A DNA stretch of 64,000 nt, taken from NCBI RefSeq assembly GCF_000647975.1, contig NZ_JFKE01000004.1, positions 372,001-436,000 on the forward strand, written 5' to 3'. This stretch comes from Actibacterium mucosum KCTC 23349. Lineage in GTDB: Bacteria; Pseudomonadota; Alphaproteobacteria; Rhodobacterales; Rhodobacteraceae. This document shows positions 36,073-45,599 of the stretch, one piece after another (the first letter of the stretch is position 1; each line of letters opens with the position of its first letter). The notes below the pieces were generated by a model that was not told the origin of the DNA, did no database searches, and was given only the letters and a program-made list of their open reading frames with translations. Both the position numbers and the translations under genes were made by a program.

Positions 36073-36714
36073 TCAGTATTGAGCCAGCAGGTTCTCACGC
36101 TGCTGTGCCGGGATCGGTGTGGTGCGGAACAGTTCGTCCAGTTTGGCGACCACGTGATCGGTGATGCGCACCTTTTGAGTTTGGCCACGGCTCATGGCTT
36201 CCAGCGCGCGGGCACCGCCCAGGGCTTTGAACTCCATCTCGATCGCCTGCGGCTGCGTCAGGCGCTGGCCGGTTTCGGCGTCAACCAGCGACAGGTAATA
36301 GTGGATGTCATGCGTGCCACCAACGGTATAGCGCGTGCGCTCGGTCAAGGCATGGAAACGTGTCATCTGAATGTCGACAATAACGGGGCGCCCCTCGGTG
36401 TGGCCAGCGGCCGCACGTTCGGCTGCCGCCTGCATGATCACCTGCACCTGCTCGTGGCGGTTGCCAAAGGGATCTTCACGCCAAACGATATCTGCTTTGG
36501 GCAAAAAGCTGTTGGCTTCGGAAACCGACAGGTTTTGCGGCACACGAACGTTGACGCCGGTGATGTTGATCGGTGCGGCATAGGACTGCACAGCGGCCGG
36601 TGCCTGCGTCGCGGTCTGAAGTCCAACCGGCGCGTTCCGCGTTGCGGTGTCGACGCTGGCGCAGGCCGAGAGACCCAGCACAGCGGCAAGCATTGTGATC
36701 TTAGCAAGAGACAT
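36073..36714 (-). CDS. Hypothetical lipoprotein (DUF6778-like)
   Basis: A 213-aa lipoprotein: signal MSLAKITMLAAVLGLSAC with lipobox LSAC. The mature part has INITGVNVRVPQNLSVSEAN and VIVDIQMTRFHALTERTRY, resembling the small DUF6778 family seen in this order. I start at ATG 36714, which has GAGAGG seven bases upstream. It is divergent from edd and has its own terminator. Function unknown; an outer-membrane or periplasmic location is expected. Confidence 0.7.
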   Translation of the reverse strand: MSLAKITMLAAVLGLSACASVDTATRNAPVGLQTATQAPAAVQSYAAPINITGVNVRVPQNLSVSEANSFLPKADIVWREDPFGNRHEQVQVIMQAAAERAAAGHTEGRPVIVDIQMTRFHALTERTRYTVGGTHDIHYYLSLVDAETGQRLTQPQAIEMEFKALGGARALEAMSRGQTQKVRITDHVVAKLDELFRTTPIPAQQRENLLAQY

Positions 36715-36918
36715 TGTGACCTCTCTTTCCAGCAAGATTGACGCAGTTCGCGCCTGTTGCTTTGGTTTCTGCAGGTCAATTGAGGCAAAATTGAGAAAAA
36801 TTTTCTGCTATTCAAAGACTGTTTCCCTATTGGGAACAAATGGCAGGCAATGGTGCGCCATCGGGAACTGCGGGATGGCAGCCCGAAAAAATCATGCATT
36901 GAGACCTTTTGCCACCTT

Positions 36919-36947
36919 TTGACAGGTTGATTTCGTTAGCGCTAACG
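36919..36947 (+). promoter_or_regulatory. edd promoter with LacI-type operator
   Basis: A perfect -35 TTGACA at 36919-36924 is followed 17 bases later by the -10 region. The 14-bp perfect palindrome CGTTAGCGCTAACG (36934-36947) covers the spacer and -10 region, so a bound repressor would block transcription. Its central CG and arms match the general form of LacI/GalR-family operators, including those of gluconate regulators. Confidence 0.75.
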
Positions 36948-37001
36948 GATAGGGATGCGCGCGAAGGCCAAGCCCACACAGCCACAGCGAAAGCTACGAT
37001 C

Positions 37002-38807
37002 ATGCCCCTGAATTCCACCGTCCAGTCGGTCACTGACAGAATCATCAATCGTTCCAAGGACAGCCGCCAAGCCTATTTGGACCGCATGGCACGCGCCGCC
37101 GACCAGGGCCCCGCACGGGCGCACCTGACCTGCGGCAACCAGGCCCATGCCTATGCCGCAATGGGGCAGGACAAAGACACGCTGTTGGCCGAACGCGCGC
37201 CCAACCTGGGCATTGTGACGGCCTATAATGACATGCTGTCGGCGCATCAGCCTTATGAAACTTACCCGCAGGTCATCAAAGCCGCCGCGCGCGCCCAAGG
37301 CGCCACTGCACAGGTTGCCGGCGGCGTGCCGGCCATGTGTGACGGGGTCACGCAAGGCCAGAAAGGCATGGAGCTGAGCCTGTTCTCGCGCGATGTGATC
37401 GCCATGGCCGCCGCCGTGGGCCTGTCGCACAACACGTTTGATGCGGCGGTGTTCCTGGGTGTCTGCGACAAAATCGTGCCGGGGCTGGTGATGGCCGCGG
37501 CCAGTTTCGGCCACATCCCAACGGTGTTCATCCCAGCCGGCCCGATGACCAGCGGCCTGTCGAATGACGAGAAAACCGCCGTGCGCAAGAAATTCGCCAC
37601 AGGCGAGGTGGGCCGCGACGAGTTGATGAAGGCCGAGATGGCCAGCTATCACGGTCCGGGCACCTGCACTTTTTACGGCACCGCCAACACCAACCAGATG
37701 CTGATGGAGTTCATGGGGCTGCACCTGCCCGGGGCCTCGTTCATCACCCCCGGCACGCCGCTGCGCGAGGCGCTGACCACGGCGGCCGCCGAACGCGCGC
37801 TGGCGATCACCGCCTTGGGCAATGATTTCCGCCCCGCCAGCCAAATCCTTGACGAACGCACCTTCGTGAACGGCATCGTGGGGCTGATGGCAACGGGTGG
37901 GTCGACGAACCTGGTGCTGCACCTGCCCGCAATGGCGCGCGCGGCGGGGATCCAGCTGGATATCGACGATTTCTCGGACCTGTCCTCGGTCGTGCCGCTG
38001 ATGGCCAAGGTTTATCCGAACGGTCTTGCCGATGTGAACCATTTCCACGCCGCCGGCGGGCTGGGCTTTATGATTGGCGAGCTGTTGGAGGCCGGGTTGC
38101 TGCACCCCGACACGGTGACGGTGGCCGGCGACGGTTTGGCCCGTTACGCGCAGGAACCCAAGCTGAAAGACGGCGCCTTGACCTGGGAGGATGGCGCCGC
38201 CGAATCCCAGAACGACAAGATCCTGCGCTCGGCATCAAACGGGTTTGCCACCACCGGCGGGTTGAAAAGCCTGGACGGCAACCTTGGCCGCGGGGTGATC
38301 AAAGCCTCGGCCGTGGCGCCCGAATTGCAGGTGATCGAGGCTCCGGTGCGCGTCTTCCCCGGCCAGCAAGAGGTCAAGGACGCCTTCCGCAACGGCGAAT
38401 TCACCGAAGACACAATCGTCGTGGTGCGCTTTCAGGGCCCGTCGGCCAATGGCATGCCGGAACTGCACGGGCTGACGCCCACCTTGTCGGTGCTGCTGGA
38501 CCGTGGGCTGAAAGTGGCGCTGGTCACCGATGGCCGCATGTCGGGCGCTTCGGGCAAAGTGCCTGCGGCGATCCATGTCTGCCCCGAAGCGGCCCAGGGC
38601 GGCCCGCTGGCCCGCCTGCGCGACGGTGACATGGTACGGCTGGACGCCACCACCGGCACTCTGGACGTGCTGACGGCTGATTTCGACAACCGCCTGCCGG
38701 AAACCGCCGACCTGAGCGCCAACCAGGCCGGCATCGGCCGCGAACTGTTCGAGAGCTTCCGCCAGAACGTTGGCCTGGCCACGGCGGGTGCATCGCCGCT
38801 GTTCTGA
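37002..38807 (+). CDS. edd: Phosphogluconate dehydratase (Entner-Doudoroff)
   Basis: A 601-aa IlvD/Edd-family iron-sulphur dehydratase converting 6-phosphogluconate to 2-keto-3-deoxy-6-phosphogluconate. Cluster-binding cysteines are visible in [13 protein letters not shown] and [10 protein letters not shown], with a third in [14 protein letters not shown], typical of the 4Fe-4S members. The start is the ATG at 37002, the Edd-type [14 protein letters not shown]. It is a single-gene unit with its own promoter, operator and terminator; eda and zwf are not next to it. Confidence 0.95.
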   Translation: MPLNSTVQSVTDRIINRSKDSRQAYLDRMARAADQGPARAHLTCGNQAHAYAAMGQDKDTLLAERAPNLGIVTAYNDMLSAHQPYETYPQVIKAAARAQGATAQVAGGVPAMCDGVTQGQKGMELSLFSRDVIAMAAAVGLSHNTFDAAVFLGVCDKIVPGLVMAAASFGHIPTVFIPAGPMTSGLSNDEKTAVRKKFATGEVGRDELMKAEMASYHGPGTCTFYGTANTNQMLMEFMGLHLPGASFITPGTPLREALTTAAAERALAITALGNDFRPASQILDERTFVNGIVGLMATGGSTNLVLHLPAMARAAGIQLDIDDFSDLSSVVPLMAKVYPNGLADVNHFHAAGGLGFMIGELLEAGLLHPDTVTVAGDGLARYAQEPKLKDGALTWEDGAAESQNDKILRSASNGFATTGGLKSLDGNLGRGVIKASAVAPELQVIEAPVRVFPGQQEVKDAFRNGEFTEDTIVVVRFQGPSANGMPELHGLTPTLSVLLDRGLKVALVTDGRMSGASGKVPAAIHVCPEAAQGGPLARLRDGDMVRLDATTGTLDVLTADFDNRLPETADLSANQAGIGRELFESFRQNVGLATAGASPLF

Positions 38808-38830
38808 CCCGGAACCCCAATCAATTCTGA

Positions 38831-38859
38831 ACGGGTCGCAACAGTGCGGCCCGTTTTTT
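38831..38859 (+). terminator. Rho-independent terminator of edd
   Basis: The stem ACGGGTCGC / GCGGCCCGT with loop AACAGT and one mismatch is followed by TTTTTTC. It lies 23 bases after the edd stop. The rest of the 183-bp gap to the hydrolase gene shows no gene. Confidence 0.9.
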
Positions 38860-38990
38860 CTGCAGAATCGCGTCCAATGCGACGAACACTGAACTATGCG
38901 TGAATGGCGATTGCACGAACCAACGTCGACGACGGCCGCACCGCGAAGCACCCACGCCGGAAAAAGACACCGCGCTAAGCATTGAACAGT

Positions 38991-39842
38991 TTAGGTGGAT
39001 GCACTTACCGCGACACGTTCCTTTAGAAATTTAAGCGCGCTATCAAAAGCTTGCGGATCGGAAAACAAAACACCGTGCCCGGCAACGAATACTTTGCAAA
39101 CCGCGTTTGGCATTGCGTCGCCTAGGGCTTGTTGCGCGACAAGCGGGGCTTGCTGGTCGTGTTTGCCTGCGATCACCAGTGCGGGTGTTTGGATAGAGGC
39201 CACCAAATCCGTGCAGTCATGACCGCGCCGCGCTTCCAACAAACGGGCATAGCCTCCATTCTCGACAGATGGGTTGGCAAATTCCTTGTTGTATCCCAAG
39301 CGTTCGGACACTTTTTGAGAAAACGCCTGCGGGTCGGTTTCGGCCAACCGTGTATTTCGGGCGTCCTGTAGAAACAGTGTTGCTCTTGCGGCCTCTTCGT
39401 CGGGCAAGCTCAGAAGCTTTGAGATATCGTATGATTGGTGTTGCGGTCCGCCGGCTGTTGCGGCGGCGACAACCAATCGGGTCACGCGTTCAGGTGCCAA
39501 CAAAGCCAGATGAAGCGCCGTCATGCCGCCGAAACTTTCGCCGATCACATGCGCGTCTGGCCAATCCAGCGCGTCCAACACGCTCAACGCATCTTTTGCA
39601 TAATCCGCCATGCGCCAGGTTCCGGACGGGTGTTCAGTGCGCCCGATACCGCGCGGTTCGTAGGTGGCAAAGTCAAACTCTCGGATCAGTGCGGTGGACA
39701 GAAACCCCCGCTTTAGGCGCAGATCAAAATTTGACCCGCCCAGATACAGCACGCGCGGACGGTTCCGTGCAGGAGTATTGCGCAGAACATAGACGCTTAG
39801 TCGGGACGTCTTTAGCAGTCCTTCGGTACTCTGGTTGCTCAC
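38991..39842 (-). CDS. Alpha/beta hydrolase of the tct locus
   Basis: A 283-aa alpha/beta hydrolase. The nucleophile elbow is GESFGG (Ser near residue 103), an acid is expected in the AGKHDQQ segment, and the catalytic His is in VAGHGVLF. It resembles 3-oxoadipate enol-lactonases and related small esterases. It is the last gene of the tctC-tctB-tctA run, overlapping tctA by four bases, so it probably acts on the imported compound or its ester or lactone. The exact substrate is unknown. Confidence 0.85.
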   Translation of the reverse strand: MSNQSTEGLLKTSRLSVYVLRNTPARNRPRVLYLGGSNFDLRLKRGFLSTALIREFDFATYEPRGIGRTEHPSGTWRMADYAKDALSVLDALDWPDAHVIGESFGGMTALHLALLAPERVTRLVVAAATAGGPQHQSYDISKLLSLPDEEAARATLFLQDARNTRLAETDPQAFSQKVSERLGYNKEFANPSVENGGYARLLEARRGHDCTDLVASIQTPALVIAGKHDQQAPLVAQQALGDAMPNAVCKVFVAGHGVLFSDPQAFDSALKFLKERVAVSAST

Positions 39843-41326
39843 CCGACCGTCCCTTTTCGCATGCTACGCACCAGTGGCAAAAGCAGAGCCGCGACAGCAG
39901 CCAAACCAAGGACCAGCGCAATGGGGTGGCCCGTGAAGAAGGCCGGGAAACTGCCATCCGTCAGGATCAGCCCCTGTCGCAATGTCAGTTCAAGCGTGGG
40001 GCCAAGCACCATGCCGATGACCAGCGGCGCCATGGGAAATCCCTGCCGGCGCATCAGAAATCCAACGACCCCGGCGCCCCCCATCACCAGAAGGTCAAAT
40101 GGATTCCCGCGCACGAAATAGATACCGACGACGCAAAGGATGACGATGGCCGTCATCATGAACGCCTCGCGGATGCGCAGGATCGGTGCCGCCACTCGCG
40201 ACAGCAACATGCCCAATGGCAAAAGCAGCAAATTGATGATGAAAAAGCCCGCGAAAATCGCAGCGATCAGCGTCGGGTTGTCCTCGACCAGTTTCGGGCC
40301 GGGCGTGATCCCATGCAGCGTCAACGTGGCCAGCATGACGGCGGTGATTGCATCGCCAGGAATGCCAAGCGCCATCGTCGGCACCAGCGCACCACCGGTC
40401 ACCGCGTTGTTGGCAGCCTCCGAAGATACAATTCCGTCCGGCTCGCCTTTGCCAAAACCACCTCCGTTCCGCGACGACCTGCGCCCCTCGGCGTAGGAAA
40501 TGAAAGCTGCCGTGGCGGCTCCCGTGCCCGGCAAAACGCCAATGACATTGCCGATCGCCACGGATTTGGCCAGGTTCCTTACCCGACCCTTCCACATCTT
40601 CATGCGCGGCAGCACCACGCCGTTGAAACTGACCAATTCCGAAACCGTAGAGATCTGGTTGCTGGCACGGATGAAAACCTCGGACAACGCAAACACACCG
40701 ATGACCACGGCCAGCAGGTTGAACCCTGCAAACAGCTGCCAGTTACCAAAGGTAAAACGCATTTCGCCAAGGATGGGGTCGCCGCCGACCGTTGACAGGA
40801 AAATGCCGATCATGCCCGCCAAAAGGCCCTTCACGACCGAACCAGTCGATACAGAGACGATGCATGTCATGCCCAACAGGATCAGGGAAAAGGTTTCGAT
40901 CGGGCCAAACTCCAACGCCAGGGCGGCCAATTGCGGCGCGGCAAAGATCAGAACAACGGCCGAGACCAGCCCCCCGATAACCGATGCAACCGTTGCCCAG
41001 CCAAGCGCCAGACCGGCCTCGCCGCGTTGCGCCATGGGGTACCCATCAAGGCAGGTCGCCGCCGATTGCGGTGTCCCCGGCGTGTTGATCAGGATCGCCG
41101 CGATAGAACCGCCATAGACGGATCCGGCGTAGACTGCGAGCAACAGGATAATCGCCGGGGCCTGGCTCATTGTCAGGGTGAACGGCAGGATGATGGCAAC
41201 CGCCACGGTCGAGCCGATACCCGGCATGGCGCCAAGGACAATGCCGAGGATCGTTCCGAGAGTAAGAACCAACAGCCCTTCGAGGCTGAGCAAAATGCTG
41301 ATGGCTTCGGGCAAGGCAGAAAGCAT
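39839..41326 (-). CDS. tctA: Tripartite tricarboxylate transporter, large membrane subunit
   Basis: A 495-aa protein with about 11-12 membrane segments. The family signature GTILGIVLGAMPGIGSTVAV lies near residue 22 and the second conserved loop GVLPGTGAATAAFISYAEGR near residue 270. TctA forms the transport channel with TctB and is fed by the periplasmic TctC. It lies six bases downstream of tctB and overlaps the hydrolase gene. Confidence 0.95.
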   Translation of the reverse strand: MLSALPEAISILLSLEGLLVLTLGTILGIVLGAMPGIGSTVAVAIILPFTLTMSQAPAIILLLAVYAGSVYGGSIAAILINTPGTPQSAATCLDGYPMAQRGEAGLALGWATVASVIGGLVSAVVLIFAAPQLAALALEFGPIETFSLILLGMTCIVSVSTGSVVKGLLAGMIGIFLSTVGGDPILGEMRFTFGNWQLFAGFNLLAVVIGVFALSEVFIRASNQISTVSELVSFNGVVLPRMKMWKGRVRNLAKSVAIGNVIGVLPGTGAATAAFISYAEGRRSSRNGGGFGKGEPDGIVSSEAANNAVTGGALVPTMALGIPGDAITAVMLATLTLHGITPGPKLVEDNPTLIAAIFAGFFIINLLLLPLGMLLSRVAAPILRIREAFMMTAIVILCVVGIYFVRGNPFDLLVMGGAGVVGFLMRRQGFPMAPLVIGMVLGPTLELTLRQGLILTDGSFPAFFTGHPIALVLGLAAVAALLLPLVRSMRKGTVG

Positions 41327-41332
41327 GGGGCC

Positions 41333-41791
41333 TCAGAAAAGATAGGTGAAGCGGGAAGTTGGCAGGGGCATGCCGAGCGTGTGGTTGAACAAAACCACAA
41401 GCGCGCCCGGCACCAACAGGGCGAACAGGATCAACAGCCATGGACGGCGAATGCCGAACGCCAAAAGGCACACAATGGCAAACCCGACAGACGGCAGAAA
41501 GAACCCTTCCGATGCAACGACATTGGTGTAAATCAGAGCAGCCACAAGCACGACGGCCATACGTGGCCAGCTGTCGATTTTTGTCGTGCGTTCATCCGAT
41601 CTGATCGACTGCAGCAACGCAATCAGGCCCAACCCCATCCACAGGATCAGGATGACCCTTGGAAAGAACATCGGCGACTGCGCGAGGTCGGCGGACGAGA
41701 ATTGCTGACCGAAGGTCGAGGCAAAAAGCGCCACTGCCACGATCAGTAGGCCGATCTGCACCAGAACCCGCTCGTTGGTGACACGCTGCAT
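41333..41791 (-). CDS. tctB: Tripartite tricarboxylate transporter, small membrane subunit
   Basis: A 152-aa membrane protein with four hydrophobic segments and the TctB plan: an N-terminal helix (10-30), a helix around PRVILILWMGLGLIALL, and a C-terminal pair around LLILFALLVPGALVVLFN ending LPTSRFTYLF. I start at ATG 41791 with GAGGAAT upstream; the frame extends further but without support. It lies between tctC and tctA. Confidence 0.88.
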   Translation of the reverse strand: MQRVTNERVLVQIGLLIVAVALFASTFGQQFSSADLAQSPMFFPRVILILWMGLGLIALLQSIRSDERTTKIDSWPRMAVVLVAALIYTNVVASEGFFLPSVGFAIVCLLAFGIRRPWLLILFALLVPGALVVLFNHTLGMPLPTSRFTYLF

Positions 41792-41817
41792 CTCGTATTC
41801 CTCGTCTGCTGAGAAAA

Positions 41818-41845
41818 GACACCTGCAGCACAAGCCGCAGGTGTC
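41818..41845 (-). terminator. Intercistronic stem-loop between tctC and tctB
   Basis: The perfect 9-bp stem GACACCTGC / GCAGGTGTC with a 10-base loop is followed on the minus strand by TTTTC. It lies directly after tctC, whose product is needed in excess over the membrane subunits, so it probably protects the tctC mRNA or partly terminates. Confidence 0.65.
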
Positions 41846-41855
41846 GGTAATTGGC

Positions 41856-42809
41856 TCAGAGGCCCGCGGCTTCGATCAAGGTTGCATTCGCCGTGTATTG
41901 CGCACGGTAGAAAGCATCGAACTCTGCCGCGCCGCGATAGTTGATCACGGTGCCAGAGTTGGCCGCGAATTGCTGGAACCCATCCGAGGCCACCGCAGCC
42001 TCGCATGCCGCTTCCAATTTGGCCGTCACTTCCGGCTCAAGCCCGGCTGGGGCAAACAAACCACCCCACAGGTAAAGCTCGTTCAGTGGTGCTTCGATGC
42101 CCACTTCGGTGGCCGTTGGCACGTCGGGGAAGCTTTCGACACGCTCGTTGTTGAACACCATCAAGGGGCGGAAATCGCCACGCTTCATAAGCAATTCGGT
42201 GTCTCCAAAGAACTGGATATTGCCTGCGGTCAGCTCTTTGATCGCCGGTCCTGAACCTTGGAACGGCAGGTGCTTCATGTCATCGATAATGCCAAGACCG
42301 GCAAAGGCCGAAACCATTGTCAGATGCGTGATAGCACCGGGACCGGACGATCCGAAAACCAGCTCTCCGGGGGCGGCATTTACCGCGGCAATCACGTCAT
42401 CCATGGATTGGTAGGGGCTGTCGTCGCTCACAAATAGCATGGTCGGCGATGCCGCGATCGAGCAGATGGGTGTCCAGCTGTCGATGCCATAGGGGACGTT
42501 TTTTATCTGAGGCTGAATGGTCGACACGGTCACCGACATATAAGCCAGCTGATAGCCGTCCGGCCGCTGCCCCTGCAGGGCAGACGCCGCAACCGTGCCG
42601 GATCCTCCTGCCATGTTCGATACAAAGGCGTTCGCGCCGATCGCCTCAGAGAAATGCGGCGCCAGGCCACGCAACAAAAGATCGGTACCCCCTCCAGCAT
42701 TAAACGGTGCGATCAGGTTAATTGGGCGCTCTGGATAACCCTCGGCGGCAACACCGGATGCGGCAACGACGGCAACAGCAGCAGCCGTGGCAAATGTCTT
42801 GAGCTTCAT
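41856..42809 (-). CDS. tctC: Tripartite tricarboxylate transporter, periplasmic binding protein
   Basis: A 317-aa Bug-family solute-binding protein with signal peptide (1-22, AAEG after the cut). The conserved first loop YPERPINLIAPFNAGGGTD and the second GSSGPGAITHLT bind the carboxylate. Bug proteins bind citrate, aromatic acids, nicotinate and many other acids, so the ligand is open. It is the first gene of the tct operon; the LacI-family regulator is divergent from it. Confidence 0.93.
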   Translation of the reverse strand: MKLKTFATAAAVAVVAASGVAAEGYPERPINLIAPFNAGGGTDLLLRGLAPHFSEAIGANAFVSNMAGGSGTVAASALQGQRPDGYQLAYMSVTVSTIQPQIKNVPYGIDSWTPICSIAASPTMLFVSDDSPYQSMDDVIAAVNAAPGELVFGSSGPGAITHLTMVSAFAGLGIIDDMKHLPFQGSGPAIKELTAGNIQFFGDTELLMKRGDFRPLMVFNNERVESFPDVPTATEVGIEAPLNELYLWGGLFAPAGLEPEVTAKLEAACEAAVASDGFQQFAANSGTVINYRGAAEFDAFYRAQYTANATLIEAAGL

Positions 42810-42841
42810 GATTTCCTCCCTTTGAAGCCAACTGTTGGTAA

Positions 42842-42892
42842 CGTTGTCATTTGATTGACAGCGTTGTCAATACGCTTTGTTATCGTTGTCAT
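42842..42892. promoter_or_regulatory. Three direct repeats in the tctC/lacI-type intergenic region
   Basis: CGTTGTCAT (42842-42850), CGTTGTCAA (42862-42870) and CGTTGTCAT (42884-42892) are spaced 20 and 22 bases apart, about two helical turns. The middle copy is also half of an inverted repeat, ATTGACA...TTGTCAAT, at 42854-42871. This lies in the 111-bp gap between the divergent tctC and regulator genes. Confidence 0.65.
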
Positions 42893-42920
42893 TGGAAACC
42901 CTATCGCTTATGCTGCCGAT

Positions 42921-43943
42921 ATGACCAACCCGTTGCCTCTAAAGTCCGAAAAGCCCTCCCGAACGACCCTGAGAGATGTTGCGATTCTTGCCGGGGTATC
43001 CGAAATCTCGGTCTCACGCGTTATGCGAAACGCGCCGAATATCTCGGATTCGCTCCGCGAAAAGGTGATGACCGCAGCAAATGCGCTCAGCTACACGCCC
43101 AACCGTGTGGCAGGCGCATTAAAGAACCAAACCAGCAATCTGGTGGCGGTGGTCCTGCCCTCGATGAGCAACGATGTCTTTCCGTCTGTACTGGATGGGA
43201 TCGAGACGGTTCTGAACGAACACGGGCTGCATGCGGTGCTTGGCGTAAGTGAATATGATTCGGAACGAGAGCTTCGGGTGGTCCGAGAACTGCTATCATG
43301 GTCCCCGATGGGGATTATCTTAACCGGCCTGCATCATAGCGACCATATCCGTGGCATGATCGCGCAACTGGATATTCCGGTTGTGCAAATCATGGATGTG
43401 GAAGGTGACCCAATCGGGTCGGCGGTTGGCGTTTCGCACAGCGTGGCCGCGGTTGCGGCAGCGGATTACCTTCACGGCCGCGGTTATCAAAAGTTCGGAT
43501 ATATCGGCGCGTGGAGCGAACGCCCCGGACGTTCTCGTGCCAGAAGGTTGGCCTTTGAACGTCGGCTGGCCGAACTTGGTACGCCGCTGGTTGCATCTCA
43601 TATTTCCAAGGATCGGTCATCGGCCATTGTTGGTTCGGAGGCGACGAAGGCACTTCTGTCCGCGCATCCCAACATCGATTGCCTTTTCTATGCGAATGAT
43701 GACCTTGCACTGGGCGGACTGTTCCATGCAATGCGCGCGGGCATTGATGTGCCTGGCAAGCTTGGGCTGATGGGATTCAACGGCATAGAAATTGGCAAGG
43801 CAACGCCTTTGCCGTTGACCAGCATCGAAACCCCACGTTTCGAAATGGGTGAAGAGGCCGCACGATTGCTTTTGTCGCAAAGCTCTGAAGGTTTCCGCGT
43901 TGTCGATTTGTCGTTCAAGCTGGTCGAAGGCGGAACGACCTGA
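42921..43943 (+). CDS. LacI-family transcriptional regulator of the tct operon
   Basis: A 340-aa regulator. The LacI helix-turn-helix is at residues 15-37 (TTLRDVAILAGVSEISVSRV) with the hinge helix VAGALKNQ. A periplasmic-binding-protein-like sensor follows, with NLVAVVLPSM and NIDCLFYANDDLALGG. It starts at ATG 42921; upstream codons in the same frame run through the promoter. Its position divergent from tctC suggests control of the transporter and hydrolase. The best-known close type is GntR (gluconate), but the neighbours point to a carboxylate. Confidence 0.92.
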   Translation: MTNPLPLKSEKPSRTTLRDVAILAGVSEISVSRVMRNAPNISDSLREKVMTAANALSYTPNRVAGALKNQTSNLVAVVLPSMSNDVFPSVLDGIETVLNEHGLHAVLGVSEYDSERELRVVRELLSWSPMGIILTGLHHSDHIRGMIAQLDIPVVQIMDVEGDPIGSAVGVSHSVAAVAAADYLHGRGYQKFGYIGAWSERPGRSRARRLAFERRLAELGTPLVASHISKDRSSAIVGSEATKALLSAHPNIDCLFYANDDLALGGLFHAMRAGIDVPGKLGLMGFNGIEIGKATPLPLTSIETPRFEMGEEAARLLLSQSSEGFRVVDLSFKLVEGGTT

Positions 43944-44080
43944 TCCGGTTTACAACGTTCCGCGCGAAGATCCTGGCCGCGATATGTGCGTACCCGACAA
44001 CGGGAATTATTAAGCAGCTTCCTTTTCCCACACATTCTGAGTGACACGATTTTGCGGCTGGGGCGCAAAAGCTGCTAAAG

Positions 44081-45550
44081 TCACTCGTCCGCGCGGCCTT
44101 TGCCCAGGTGCTTGCGCAGCCGGGAGGGTGTGGATTTTTTCTTTCCCTTATAAGGGTTTGCATCCGACTGGCTGCGGAAGGTCAGGCGGATCGGGGTACC
44201 GGGCATGTCGAAATCTTCGCGCAAGCCGTTGACCAGATAGCGGCGATAGCTTTCGGGCAGTTTTTCGGGGTGCGAGGCCATCACGACAAAGCCCGGTGGG
44301 CGGGTTTTCACCTGGGTCATATAGCGCAACTTGATCCGGCGGCCACCCGGCGCGGGGGGCGGGTGCACCTCGAGCATCGCCGCCAGCCAGCGGTTCAGGC
44401 GCGCGGTAGACACGCGGCGGTTCCACACGTCATGGGCGCGCAAAACGGCGTCGTGCAGGCGGTCCATACCTCGGCCAGTCTTGGCCGAAACAGTGATCAG
44501 CGGAGCACCCCGTAACTGTGGCAACAGGCGGGTGAAACTCTCTTTCAGGTCTTTCAGCTTGGCCTGCTTTTCCGGTTCCATATCCCATTTGTTCACGGCC
44601 ACAACAACCGCGCGGCCCTCGCGCTCGGCCAGATCGGCGATGCGCAGGTCTTGTTGTTCAAACGGGATCGAGGCATCCAGCAGAACCACCACAACCTCGG
44701 CAAAACGCACCGCGCGCAGGCCGTCGGCAACCGACAGCTTTTCAAGCTTTTCCTGCACCTTGGCGCGTTTGCGCATGCCAGCGGTGTCCCAGATGCGGAC
44801 AGGAGTGCCAGACCAGCTGAACTGGGTCGAGATCGCGTCGCGGGTGATGCCGGCCTCGGGGCCCGTCAGCAGTTTATCTTCGCCCAACAACTGGTTGATC
44901 AGGGTTGATTTTCCTGCATTTGGCCGCCCAACAACAGCAACCTGCAGTGGCTTTGCCGCCGTAATGGGGCGTGGGGCGTCGTCATCCTCGTCTTCCGAGA
45001 TGTCCAGATCGGTCTCAGGGGCCTCGGCGGCCACGGCTTCGGCGGCCTTGTCGAAGGCATCGGCCAGCGGTTGCAGGGCGGCGTAAAGATCCGTCATCCC
45101 CTCGCCATGTTCGGCCGAGATGCGCACCGGATCGCCCAGGCCCAGGCCCCATGCCTCGGCCACGCCGGCATCGGCGGCCGCGCCCTCGCCCTTGTTGGCG
45201 GCCAGCACCACGTGTTTGGCGCGGCGGCGCAGGATATCGGCAAAGATCTCGTCGGCGGGCAGGACGCCAGCGCGGGCATCGACCATGAACAGGCAGACAT
45301 CGGCCATGTCCACCGCGCGTTCGGTCAGCGCGCGCATGCGACCGGGCAGCGAGGCGTCGTTGGCCTCTTCCAGACCGGCGGTATCAATCACGGTGAAGTT
45401 CAGGTCCCCCAGCCGCGCATCTCCTTCGCGCAAGTCGCGCGTCACGCCGGGCTGGTCGTCGACAAGCGCCAGTTTGCGCCCAACCAAACGGTTGAACAGC
45501 GTCGATTTCCCAACATTCGGACGGCCCACAAGGGCCAGCGTAAAGCTCAT
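44081..45550 (-). CDS. der: GTPase Der (EngA), ribosome biogenesis
   Basis: A 489-aa double-GTPase for 50S subunit maturation. The first G domain starts [13 protein letters not shown] (residues 8-20), the second [13 protein letters not shown] near residue 206. The C-terminal KH domain is preceded by [19 protein letters not shown]. An acidic linker [10 protein letters not shown] joins the G domains. It is the last of the TPR-bamB-der run on the minus strand. Confidence 0.96.
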   Translation of the reverse strand: MSFTLALVGRPNVGKSTLFNRLVGRKLALVDDQPGVTRDLREGDARLGDLNFTVIDTAGLEEANDASLPGRMRALTERAVDMADVCLFMVDARAGVLPADEIFADILRRRAKHVVLAANKGEGAAADAGVAEAWGLGLGDPVRISAEHGEGMTDLYAALQPLADAFDKAAEAVAAEAPETDLDISEDEDDDAPRPITAAKPLQVAVVGRPNAGKSTLINQLLGEDKLLTGPEAGITRDAISTQFSWSGTPVRIWDTAGMRKRAKVQEKLEKLSVADGLRAVRFAEVVVVLLDASIPFEQQDLRIADLAEREGRAVVVAVNKWDMEPEKQAKLKDLKESFTRLLPQLRGAPLITVSAKTGRGMDRLHDAVLRAHDVWNRRVSTARLNRWLAAMLEVHPPPAPGGRRIKLRYMTQVKTRPPGFVVMASHPEKLPESYRRYLVNGLREDFDMPGTPIRLTFRSQSDANPYKGKKKSTPSRLRKHLGKGRADE

Positions 45551-45599
45551 GATGGCCCCCGCAATGACAATGAAGCGCTGGCCTTACACCATCCTGCGC

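Noticed and set aside
36942-38105. 387-aa minus-strand open frame
   Set aside because: Antisense to edd, His/Gln/Arg-rich, no family features.
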